From NCBI RefSeq assembly GCF_958979055.1, contig NC_084886.1, positions 51,853,654 to 51,917,653 on the forward strand: 64,000 nt of DNA, written 5' to 3'. A program made the translations under genes and the position numbers. Under the pieces are notes generated by a model. The model saw only the letters and a list, made by a program, of their open reading frames with translations, was not told where the DNA came from and searched no databases. This document shows, in pieces, positions 40,754 through 50,380 of the stretch; position 1 is the stretch's first letter, and each line of letters begins with the position of its first letter. This DNA is from Alnus glutinosa. Lineage: Eukaryota; Streptophyta; Magnoliopsida; Fagales; Betulaceae.

Positions 40754-41698
40754 TAAAAGCAACTTTGCTGGGTGTTCGGGGGGAGGGGGAGGTTCCACGC
40801 CTCCCTCCCCCGGTGGTGTTTCCCCCTTCTTCCTTCTAGAGTGAAGGAGGTTTTTTGCTCCTCCCTGGTTAGAGCCAGTGGAGGTTTTGTGTCCTCCAGT
40901 CACTAGGGCTTTATAGTTTTTTTTTTTTTTTTTTTTTTTTTTTTCCCGGGTTAGATCCGGTAGTGGTTGATGTTCTCCGGAATAAGACTTCATGGGATTT
41001 GGGTTGGGGAGCAACTTTCTGGTGTGTTTTTCGCATATTTTCTGACCTGATTTTTCTTTGTTTGGATTTATTTATTTGGAGTCAAATCTGCTCACTTCGG
41101 CTAGTTTTTCCAAGACACGCGCCTTTTCACAGTGGTCGTTGTCTTCTTCTGGTCTAGCAACCTCTAGCCACGGCCGTGCCAGTTATTCACGCCACGCGCC
41201 AGGGAGGTCACTCTTTGATCAGCGCGTGTGAGTCATGGCTTGTCTTCCAGGGTGCGGTTGAGGGGTTTTCGGTGGATCTGAGGTCTTCTGACGAATTTTG
41301 GCTGCAAATGAGGTCTTCGATGGCAGCGTGTGTAGTACACGCACTGTCACCGGTGACGGCGCCACCCGACGCCAGTCTTGGTTTTGGCTTATATTTAGGG
41401 TGTTTTATGTTGTTTATTTTTTCTTTTCATAGTCTGCCTCTGTGATGCTTAAATGTTATTGGACTATTTGTTAGCTTAAGTGCTAGATCTGCCCTATTTT
41501 ATTTGTTGAATGTGCTTAAATGTAAAGAGTGGCTCATTGTTGTCCCTATAATGATTATTTATTGTTTAAGTTGCTGTTCAAGTAAATTTTCTGGCTTAGG
41601 ATGTAAGGGGTCTTGAACCTTTTGGTTTTGTCATTGTCCTGAGGCTTTATTCAGTAATATATGATAGCACATGCTATTTGTTCAAAAAAAAAGAAAAA
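40754..41698 (+). mobile_element. LINE-derived retroposon (about 0.95 kb)
   Basis: It ends in an A-rich tail (41684-41700). The 16-bp flanks AAGACTTATTCGAATT (40738-40753) and AAGTCTTATTCGAATT (41699-41714) differ at one base and fit target-primed insertion. The 5' part is rich in GGGAGGG/CCTCCC blocks that resemble the start of the minus-strand retroposon at 60525-61571. No reverse transcriptase is encoded. The 89-codon frame at 41176-41445 has no recognised domain. Confidence 0.72.
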
Positions 41699-41904
41699 AA
41701 GTCTTATTCGAATTCGAATTCCTCTCTTCTTTTATATTTCTATTATTTTCCAATAACTTACTTTTAGAATTAAAAGTTTTAACAAAATTTTACAAATAGA
41801 AGAAAGTGTTCCGATTGGCAAATTAAATTATATAAAAAGACTTAATTATTTTCCTAATGCAAGTATCGCTTATTGAATTTTATTGACAATACCTGTTAGT
41901 AGGG

Positions 41905-42222
41905 GTGTACAAACGGTTATAACCGGTGGTTATTGGCTAAAACCGCTAACCACCTAGGCGGTTATTGCATGTTACCAACTGCAACCGCAACCACTAACCG
42001 CCTAGGCGGAGACGGTTATTTTTATAACCGTCGGTTAGCGGTTATTTAGTAGATAACTGGTAGTTGTATAACTGCTTTTCAATTTGGATTTTGAGCAGGT
42101 TTTAGTGCAGGTTTTTAAATCCAAAATAAAAAATAGTAACAAATCAAAATACAAATCTAAAACATAACAAATCCAAAATAACCAAATACAAACAAATCTA
42201 AAACCCCAAACATTACAAATTC

Positions 42223-42285
<63 letters not shown>

Positions 42286-42403
42286 CGGTTATTAACCGCT
42301 ATTCCAAAACCTTATAATCACTTTTGAAAGCGGTTATACGGTTAGAGGTTATAAGTAGTTAGCGTTTTTAAAGTGGTTATAACCGCTCTGTTTGTACACT
42401 CCT
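41905..42403. mobile_element. Nested hAT-like MITE (GGGGTGTACAAACGG ends)
   Basis: The left end GGGGTGTACAAACGGTTATA and right end GGTTATAACC...GTTTGTACACTCC are inverted repeats. Subterminal TAACCGCC/GGCGGTTA motifs match the larger element at 16303-20727. Most of the middle is an (AT)n run at 42228-42283. The flanking duplication is not clear. Confidence 0.75.
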
Positions 42404-42610
42404 AATTAAGGCTTTCATGACTTTCCATATCTTCATAGCATTTTTTTTATTTTAATGCCTTTATTAAATTTATTTTTACCATAATTTAGGAGCCTTATTA
42501 AAATATATTGATGGTAATTAAGGCTTTAATTTTTTTTAGAAATATATATATTTTTTTAATTGAGAGCCTTAAGCGGCCGTCTAATATATTTAAGGCTCCG
42601 GCCGGCCCTA

Positions 42611-43013
42611 GTCCTAACTCACCTACAATATTAAGTAAAAAAAATTTAAAAAGGAAAGGAAAGATAAAGAAGACGACATGAAGTAAGGTGACCGTTTTGC
42701 TTAGATAAATGTTTGCGGGGTTTAAAATTTTTAATCATAAAAGAAATGTTGTCGGTTGCCGCTAACTTTACTTTTCCCGCCTAAACATGTGTGTCTCTCA
42801 TCCAAATGATCCAATTCGCTTCTCAGCTCCAGAAACGTCACCGTTTGGCTTTCTCTTCCCAATCTTCTCCTCTCACTATTGCCCACGGTGCACGTTAGCA
42901 TTTGACAGCCTCTGCAAATCCACCTCTTTCAGGCCCAGACTGCCTCCCAAACTCTTTCTGTTCTTCTCTCCCGGCGCGTGTTAGCACACTGTCTCCCGCC
43001 GGTGCACTTTAGC

Positions 43014-43051
<38 letters not shown>

Positions 43052-43056
43052 CTTCA
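42611..43056 (+). promoter_or_regulatory. 5' region of the Treslin-like gene with CT repeat
   Basis: C/T-rich DNA lies between the hAT relic and the start codon. A (CT)n run at 43021-43047 ends 10 bp before the ATG, a common feature of plant 5' UTRs. The transposon ends only about 450 bp upstream of the ORF, so the promoter is short or includes transposon sequence. Confidence 0.5.
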
Positions 43057-46000
43057 ATGGCACCGGGCCCAGACCCAGATCCGAATCCCAATCGAAACGA
43101 TCCGATTACAGACTACTCCAAAACCCAGCGCATAGTCCTCCTCATAGACCTAAACCCGCTCCTCCACCTCTCAGATCCAACCCCATTTCTCATCTCCGTC
43201 ATCGCCTCCGCCAAGACCCTCCTCTCTTTCCCTCCTCTCTCTTCCTCCCTCTTCGCCTTCAAACCCTTACTCTCCTCGCTCTCACCCCTCCTTTCCTCCT
43301 CCAAACTACACCCTTTTGTTCCCAGCTCTTCCCTCTCGCTCTCCTTCAATGACTGTTCCACCACCTTCCTTTCTCTGTCAAAGATGCTCGATTTTTTTCA
43401 TGCCCACCAGGTTTTCGACCCTTTGCCGTTGTCGCCGCCCCTGGCTTCGTGCCTCGCCGCGTCGATGCGCCAGCTCGTGCACGACTACGCGTGGGACCCG
43501 GTGGCCGAGGATTCCATAACGGGTACGCTTTTGAATTGTAATGAGAATGGTTCTGTGGCTGTTGGGTCGAATTTGGTTGTTTTATTTTCGCCAGTTTGTA
43601 GGTCTACGAAGGATTTGTCCGAGTTCTTCAATGTGGGAATTGAGGACGAGTGTTTGAAAGATGTGGGTTTGTTTTGTGGAAAGTTTCATGATTGTTTTGA
43701 CAATGTGAACGGTGCGTTTGTTAGCAGGGATATTGGGTTTAGTTGGGTTGATGTTAGGTATGAATTGGAAGGTGATGGTTGTAAGGGCGAGGTTGATGGT
43801 TCTGAATTGAAATCAGGGTTTTTTGTAAGTGGGATTAGGAGTTTGGGTTGGGGGTTTTGCTCGACTGATTCGATTGTTCTTGGTTCTGCTCTTGTTCCCT
43901 TTGGGTTGATTTATCCGAAGATTGCAATTTCATCCAAGTTTTTCAATTTTAATAATAATTGTAGGAAACTTCACGCTCAGTTGAGTCTTGAGATATTAGA
44001 TGTAAGTGCAAAGCCGTTGGAATGCAAGTGCTGTGATCTTGAAATGGTCGATTTGAAGATGTCATCGAGAAATAGATGTGATAATTTTCTGTTTACTCCA
44101 GATCTCATGAATTCACAAGTAAGAGGTCGTGAACAGAAGAACTTGTTTTTGGGACTCTTTGGGGACGGGATGGTAAAGCTCCATATTAAGGCTGTTCAAA
44201 GGTACAGTGAGTGTGGAAAATTTGTGGGTCATTTCGGAGATCCAATTCTCGTGTGTGAATCTTTGGGAGACTCTAAGAAAGACCAGAAAGAAAATTTTGG
44301 TGAATTTTTTGCAGATAGGGTTCTTGACATGCTAGCAATGGAATTGTGTGGGTTTGCGCTGAGAAAATCTATACCCATTTGGCAGATTCTCTTGAGTTTT
44401 CTTTATAGGGAAGGCTACTGTGCATTGATATCTGTTTCAAATGGCAATGGTGATTCACATATAGGAATTCTCAAGCCTTTTACAGTTTCTTCAGCTCTCC
44501 TATGTATTATAGAGGATGGAACTTATCCTCCAAACATGCTAAGCGATTTTGGCGGAGCAAATGTGGCTCAATTTGGTACAAAGATGGACAATGAGATTGG
44601 CAAAGCCAATGTAGATTTGAATGGCTCCAATGGGTTCATAGATTCTCTGGCTGGGCCTTCACCATCTGATAAGTTGGCAACGCTAGGAGATGGTAAAAGG
44701 AAAAAGAATAAGAAGAAATTAAATATGCGTCAAGACCTCTCATGGAGTGCCTTCTGCAAGACAGCATTTGAACACTCTGAGCAAGACTTGGGACAGGTTT
44801 ACTTTGCCAGGGAATTTAATAACTCAAAGAAGTTGAAATTTCTAAAATGTTGGATGAAGCAGATTAAGAAATCTTCTTGTTGTAGTCTAATTTTACAGGA
44901 AACGTCCAAGCCATGTCAGGATATCCAAAGAGAAATGGAAGATAGGTTGACTAAATTTCATCAAGGAAGTGAACAGCCAGTCTCTTCATCTGCCTCAGCT
45001 GGAGAGAATTTTTTGACTGAGGCCTCTAGGATACAGGATGAAGGTGCTCTTGACTTTTGGTCAGAAACTTCTGAAGCTTTTTTCAGTAATCTTTCCAATA
45101 AGATCCAACAAGGACTTGAGTCTGAAGGAGTAGACTTGGGGGATTTGGCAGAGCGGCTTGTGAACTCATCCATATATTGGTTATATCAAAAGCGTGAAAC
45201 CGAATCCCCTTCAGAGAGCCAAACTCTTGAGGTAAAATCTGATGATGCTTGTGGTAGCATAGTTCCTGAACTAACAAAACTTTTACTCAGGGAGCCCAAG
45301 GAGTTGGTTGCAAAGCACAAAAATAATGTTCCATCCTTTCAGGCATCTGATCCGGGATGTGCTGGATCTACTTCAAAAGATATAGTTAGAGAGTATCCTT
45401 TTTCATTTTTGCTAATTTGCATCACCACATTATTGATCTAATTTGCATTTCATATCTATTAACACTTTTTTCCTTAATAAGCTCAAGATATGAAATGCAG
45501 ATATTGTTTCGGATGGAGATAATGCGATCAGAGGTTAGAGCAAGTATTGGAGAGTCTATAAAACAAAAGTTTGTGAAACAAATTTGCTTGCTTTTAGATA
45601 CCATTCAGTGCCATCCGGAGGGAGGCTTTTTTGGTGATTGGAGCCTTGACAATTATGTAGGAAAGGTCATAAAAAGGAGGTACATGTGTCTACAAATCGA
45701 TAAATCAACTGTTTCAGAATAATGATTTTGACATTCTATGGCATTGTGCTTTCAAGAAAATCATAGGTTCTTTGTGGAGCCTAGAACAATCAATGCCAAT
45801 TTGTTGTTTGGAGCTATACCAAATGCATATTTCTGTTGCCTGCTCTTCCACCTTTGCGTGGGATATTATTGTTCATTCTAGGAACATATTCTTATACCAC
45901 CTGTCCCACTATTTTAAAAAAGATTGGCCAAAACCAAGAAACAGAAAATAAGAAATGGTTTAAGAATTCCAAATAGAGTGAGTCTGGCTTCTATTGTTAT

Positions 46001-46864
46001 TACAGGGTGCTGCTTTGCAGGATATAGGCCACTTATATCATGCATTTCTTGTTTTACTGAATATAGCATACAAGTATATTTTTCATAACTAGTTTATAGA
46101 TTATTAATATGATCTTTGAAATGAATGGAGCCTAGATACTAGTTATATAATCATTTTTCTTAAAGTGACTTTTACCTTTACTATCATTAATTGTTTCTAT
46201 TTAAAGTTGCAAGTGCAAGCATTTGATTATTACTTAAAGATGAAATTATAATCCGAGGGATAAAGTACTATTTGAATGCCAAAATTTCAGGTACTGTCTC
46301 ACCCTGGGAGACGTTGTTCATAGGATCTACACAAAAATGGATTTGTTGCTCTTTGCTGATGAGGATAAATCTGCTAATCCTTCATTCAACAGTGAGGATA
46401 GCAATCAATCCTGGAGAGAAAAATCAGAGAGAGATGAGATTGGTGAAAATTACGGAACTAATGAACCGGTGTCAGCTGAGGCAGAGTCCCTTCAGCTGCT
46501 GCAAAATGAGAATGGAAGCCCCCAAGGTGTTAAACAAGAGGAGCATGCTCGCAGATTAATGGAAGCTCAGAAGAGGAGAGAGAGGGCTCGGAGATTTGCA
46601 TCTTTCACCAGTTGGATGCCTGATTTGCAGAGAGTTTGGGCCCCAAAGCAGCCAAATTTGATGAAACAAAAGTCGGATCCTCTTCAGAAGCTGTCAAAAA
46701 GGAAGCAACCCCGAAGGGTAAGCTATGACATGGTATGTGAGACTCCTATGACAGGGATCAAACGTTCATGCTCACGAGTGAGCAGCGTTGATGATGAAGA
46801 CTACCAAGATTCTGGAAGTCAATCAGGCGGTTCTGTTTCCAAGGCTTTGTTTCAGGATGAATGA
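43057..46864 (+). CDS. Treslin/Sld3-like DNA replication initiation protein
   Basis: Three exons, 43057-45392, 45482-45679 and 46291-46864, join in frame to encode 1035 aa. The N-terminus (about 20-330) opens with RIVLLIDLNPLLHL, the beta-strand start typical of the Treslin N-terminal fold, and contains long Leu/Ser-rich segments. Residues about 779-880 resemble the Sld3/Treslin domain: YEMQILFRMEIMRSEV, KQKFVKQICLLLDTIQ, GDWSLDNYVGKVIKRRY and VVHRIYTKMDLLLF. A basic helix (928-960) and a Ser-rich acidic tail follow. In animals and yeast this family is phosphorylated by CDK and helps load Cdc45 at origins. A plant role is inferred from similarity. The first exon accounts for three quarters of the protein. 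Splice sites are AGA|GTATCC, AATAAG|C, GAG|GTACATG and TTTCAG|G. The last exon could hide a further intron, but it is open throughout. Confidence 0.75.
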
Positions 46865-48330
46865 TGATATAACCCAGTAACTTTTACTTGAGCTCACCTG
46901 ATGTGTGGCTTTCGCACAGAAATTGTGTGAAAGTACTAAAAGACTTAATAGCAGCTAGTTACCAAGAATTTACAGATTTAACTCGGCAAGCCTACTTGAA
47001 ATTTCAACCAATAGTGGTAAAGTGGTTGAGATCAACAGAGTTGAATTTTGCCGTTGATTGTAAAATTATTTTCACATGTTCTTTTCTAGTTACTTTAACA
47101 TGGAGATGCTGTATCACTGAGCTAATATTTCAATTGCTCAGTTACATGTATTTCAAACCTTTGAATAGTAATAATAACACAACCTATGAATATTTCATCA
47201 CTTTTTTTTTTTTTTTTTTTTTTTAAAACTTTGTGAGATTCGAACCTAAGCATGTCGTTTAACAATTGAAACAATATAGTCCCATTAACAATAATTTCTG
47301 TTGTGGTGAAATTGGTTAAAAGTAATAATCTTATAACCTCTATTTCTTTTGGTTTTCCATCTTTTGTTTAAAAACTTTATTTTTAGGTTAATGTATACCT
47401 TTTGACAATCTTGACATTCACATTTTGCAACCAGCAAGTCCCTCATTTGATGAGAAGTCCAACTCATTTAACTATAGGAACTGATAGTAGCCTTAGGAGG
47501 ATGGGCAAAGGTATAACATCCATGGCCTGTATTTGACCCGAATCTGAGTACTGAATGTTTAATTAATTTGGCTCACTTCAATTTATTTTGAATGTGAGTT
47601 CATTTCTAATATAAAGTAAATATCATGATTATTTATCATTTCGTAAATTCATACTAATCATTAGTTAATTAATTATTGTTAAAATTTTATCATTTGAGTT
47701 AATTAAATAACTTAACTTGAATCTTAAATAAATTAATCTCAAGTTTATATGTATGCATATAAATTCATTATGCCATATACAAACATGCACGCGCATACAC
47801 ACACATCAGTACATACTCACAAAGACTCGTGTACACAGAAATGTCTTGAGACTAAACTCACAACAGCAATAATTTAAGTTATATTTATTATATTACGAAG
47901 ATAATTCTATTTTACTTAAGATGTTCTTATTATAAAATTAAAATAATAGTAACAAATTTGTAAAAATAAACTTATACCAGTTTATACAAAATTATTCGAG
48001 CCAAATCGAGTTTATACAATTACATTTTGTTTAATGCTTAAACATATTATTGTGTTCACAAATGATTCATTTATTATTTGAACTGAAACTGAATCGAGTT
48101 TAACTGGGTGAGCTCACGAGCAGTTGGACTCATCTTACAACCCCTATTAACATCCATCGAGGACGAGAGTGGAAAAATGATAATTCGTGTTTAAATATTG
48201 AATTTTTTGGATCATGTCAAATATGTATATAAGACTGTATAATTCAATTTTAACTCAACAAAAAATTAGTTAAATGGGCAAAACCCTCAATTCCGGCCCT
48301 CTAATTTCGTTATCTCAGCATAAACGAGAC
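46865..48330. other. Intergenic region after the Treslin-like gene
   Basis: AT-rich DNA with a T-run near 47203-47224. The remainder has short open frames without known motifs. I see no gene or clear transposon ends. Confidence 0.5.
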
Positions 48331-48553
48331 TACGACGAAAACACATGTTTTTCCTATTCTCTTCAAAGTTATTCTCATCGACAAAACTTAACCCGGGAGC
48401 TCTCCTCCTTCACCAAACGCCGCCGAACAACCCCGACGGTTCCTCCCTAAAAATCCAATACGCCCCCTTTCATTTCAGTTCTATAAAAACCCAGTGCCTT
48501 TACCATGCGAACAAAGAATGAGAGAAAGAAAGGAAAAAAAAGGGAGAGCCCCT
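48331..48553 (+). repeat. 223-bp direct repeat, copy A (duplicated promoter segment)
   Basis: By eye it is identical to 49650-49872. It runs from TACGACGAAAACAC to GGGAGAGCCCCT and includes a TATA-like CTATAAAAACCC (48481-48492). Copy B continues into the PPR gene leader, whereas copy A runs into the inserted GC-rich element. Copy A is probably the duplicate. Confidence 0.93.
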
Positions 48554-49649
48554 TTTTTTTCGGCATAAAATGATTTCTGGAAAATGATTTCGGTATTTTC
48601 CGGTGTTTGGTAGGGGCGAAAATAATAGTCAACCGGAAAATGATTTCTGTTTGACCAAAAATGCTTAGTAAATTTCGGAAAATGATTTACGCTTTTTAAA
48701 AGCGTAAATCATTTTCCGAAGACGTCTGACGCGGTCGATTTATTTTAAACAATGCAGTCGATCTTCACGTTTAAGCAGCCGACCACCATCGAAATCTTGC
48801 CCGTATCGAATTCCGACAACATCCGGATAATGTTGTCGGAATCTGGCGACGGAATCCGGCCACCTTCGCCGGAATCCGGTCAGCCCAGATTCCGGCAACC
48901 AATCTGGCCGGATCTGGGCGGACCGGCCGGATTCCGGAGATCTGGCCGGATCTGGCCAGATGGCCGGAATCCGGTCGGTCTGGCCAGATCCGGCCAGATC
49001 GCCGGGATCCGGTCGGCCTCTCTGGCCAGAGCCGGCCGGGATCCGGCCAGAGCCTGCCGGCTCTCTGGCCAGACCGGCCGGATCTAGCCGGGATCCGGTC
49101 GGTCTGGCCAGATCGCCGGGATCCGGCCGGTCTGGCCAGAGAGCCGGCCTGCTCTGGCCGGATCCCAGCCGGCTCTGGCCAGTTCCCGGCCGGCTCTGGC
49201 CAGAGAGGCCGGATTCCGGCCAGATTCCGGCAGGATCTGGCCAGATCCGGCCTCTCTGGCCGGAATCCGGCGGGATGGCCGGAATCCGGCCACTTCGCCG
49301 GAATCCGGCCATCCCAGATTCCGACAAAACTGTCCGGATTCCGGCCATTATCTTGAATTCTGACTGTATTAACCGAAATCAAGTAAAAATGGTCAGAATC
49401 TTGTCGGTTAATGACGAAATCTCGTTATCGATGATTTTTATATTATTTTATATTTAATATTTATATGTTTTGAATAAAAATTAATTTTTATAGGTTAATA
49501 TGTTTGAATGAAAATATAAAAAATATTTGTAATTTTCTGTACGCGCCAAACACCGAAAAATGCTTTCGGCGAAAAATATTTTCCAGAAAAATGACTTCCC
49601 TGAAACCATTTTACGACGAAAACCATTTTACGTCGAAACAAACGGAGCA
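48554..49649. mobile_element. 1.1-kb insertion with AAAATGATTTC-type ends and a CCGG-rich core
   Basis: The left end reads CGGCATAAAATGATTTCTGG...TTTTCCGGTGTTTGG. The right end, inverted, reads CGACGTAAAATGG...TTTTTCGGTGTTTGG. These are imperfect terminal inverted repeats of a DNA transposon. There is no transposase. The core at about 48822-49330 is very GC-rich. The superfamily cannot be assigned. It sits between identical 223-bp repeats instead of a short target duplication. Confidence 0.6.
48822..49330. repeat. CCGGAATCCGGCC / TGGCCAGATCCGG palindromic repeat island
   Basis: About 500 bp composed almost entirely of short units such as CCGGAATCCGG, GATCCGGCC and TCTGGCCAGA. Many units are their own reverse complement, so the region can pair with itself at many registers. 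It is CpG-dense in an AT-rich setting. Overlapping open frames on both strands are a by-product of the period. Confidence 0.9.
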
Positions 49650-49872
49650 TACGACGAAAACACATGTTTTTCCTATTCTCTTCAAAGTTATTCTCATCGA
49701 CAAAACTTAACCCGGGAGCTCTCCTCCTTCACCAAACGCCGCCGAACAACCCCGACGGTTCCTCCCTAAAAATCCAATACGCCCCCTTTCATTTCAGTTC
49801 TATAAAAACCCAGTGCCTTTACCATGCGAACAAAGAATGAGAGAAAGAAAGGAAAAAAAAGGGAGAGCCCCT
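49650..49872 (+). promoter_or_regulatory. 223-bp direct repeat, copy B: likely promoter of the PPR gene
   Basis: Contains TATAAAAACC at 49801-49810 and a purine-rich downstream stretch (GAGAGAAAGAAAGG). It is continuous with the leader of the PPR gene beginning at 50381. The copy upstream (48331-48553) appears identical. Confidence 0.5.
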
Positions 49873-50380
49873 GAAGCAGAACAACCCCCTCCTCCTCTGT
49901 TCTTCACGCAGGAAATGAATGCCCCCTTTTGTGTTTCGTTTGGTTCTCTGCAGCTCGCCGAGAGAGAGAGAGAGAGTGAATGGCGGCAGAATGGGGACTG
50001 AGTTTGGGCGGCAACAGCATCAACGGCGGCATCACCGCTCCCTTGCCGCTGCAAAGCTCGCACCGACTGCCACTCTAATGCCGTTCTCGAGCTCTGCCAT
50101 TTCACGCACCCCTTCCCCGAACGTGAGTCCTCCTACCTGTGGTTTGTTCCGCAATTTTAGTTGTTGATTTTGAATTGTTGGAAGTTTTCGGTGAAGAGCC
50201 GTTTGAAGTAACGATTTTGTTGAGTTTGTTTGGAAGTTTTGCTGGTTTTGGTGTTATGGGTTCGTTTCATTAATGGGTTTCAGAGCTGCCGGTGGCGTGG
50301 GCGGTGGCGTTCGTCTCTTGAATGGGGAAAGGGGGTTTTGTCTATGAAAATAACTCTGAAGAGAATAGGAAACATGATAT
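49873..50380 (+). other. Probable 5' leader of the PPR gene
   Basis: C/G-rich sequence with several short upstream ORFs (for example at 49980). A possible donor CGAAC|GTGAGT near 50120 suggests that the leader may be spliced before the coding exon. A 7-codon uORF begins 5 bp before the proposed start. No conserved protein is encoded. Confidence 0.4.

Larger units (their letters stand above)
39223..42610 (-). mobile_element. hAT element relic (TTF-zinc-finger/ZMYM-like type)
   Basis: The ends TAGGGCCGGC and GCCGGCCCTA are inverted repeats. The flanking 8-mers GTCCTAAA (39215-39222) and GTCCTAAC (42611-42618) differ by one base, fitting the 8-bp duplication of hAT elements. A decayed transposase tail remains inside on the minus strand. 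The rest has been replaced by a satellite-like array, a retroposon and a nested MITE. The right subterminal part (about 42405-42560) is an inverted copy of the satellite monomer. Confidence 0.8.

Noticed and set aside
41176..41445. 89-codon ORF in the retroposon as a gene
   Set aside because: It lies wholly within an A-tailed, TSD-flanked insertion and shows no domain.
43113..43364. 83-codon antisense ORF (Glu/Arg-rich) at the start of the Treslin-like gene
   Set aside because: It mirrors the C/T-rich, Leu/Ser/Pro-coding plus strand, so it is a composition artefact.
48740..49457. Overlapping open frames of 111-203 codons on both strands
   Set aside because: They coincide with the CCGG-rich short-period repeat, which lacks stops in several frames at once. 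Translations are Pro/Gly/Arg/Ser repeats with no domain.
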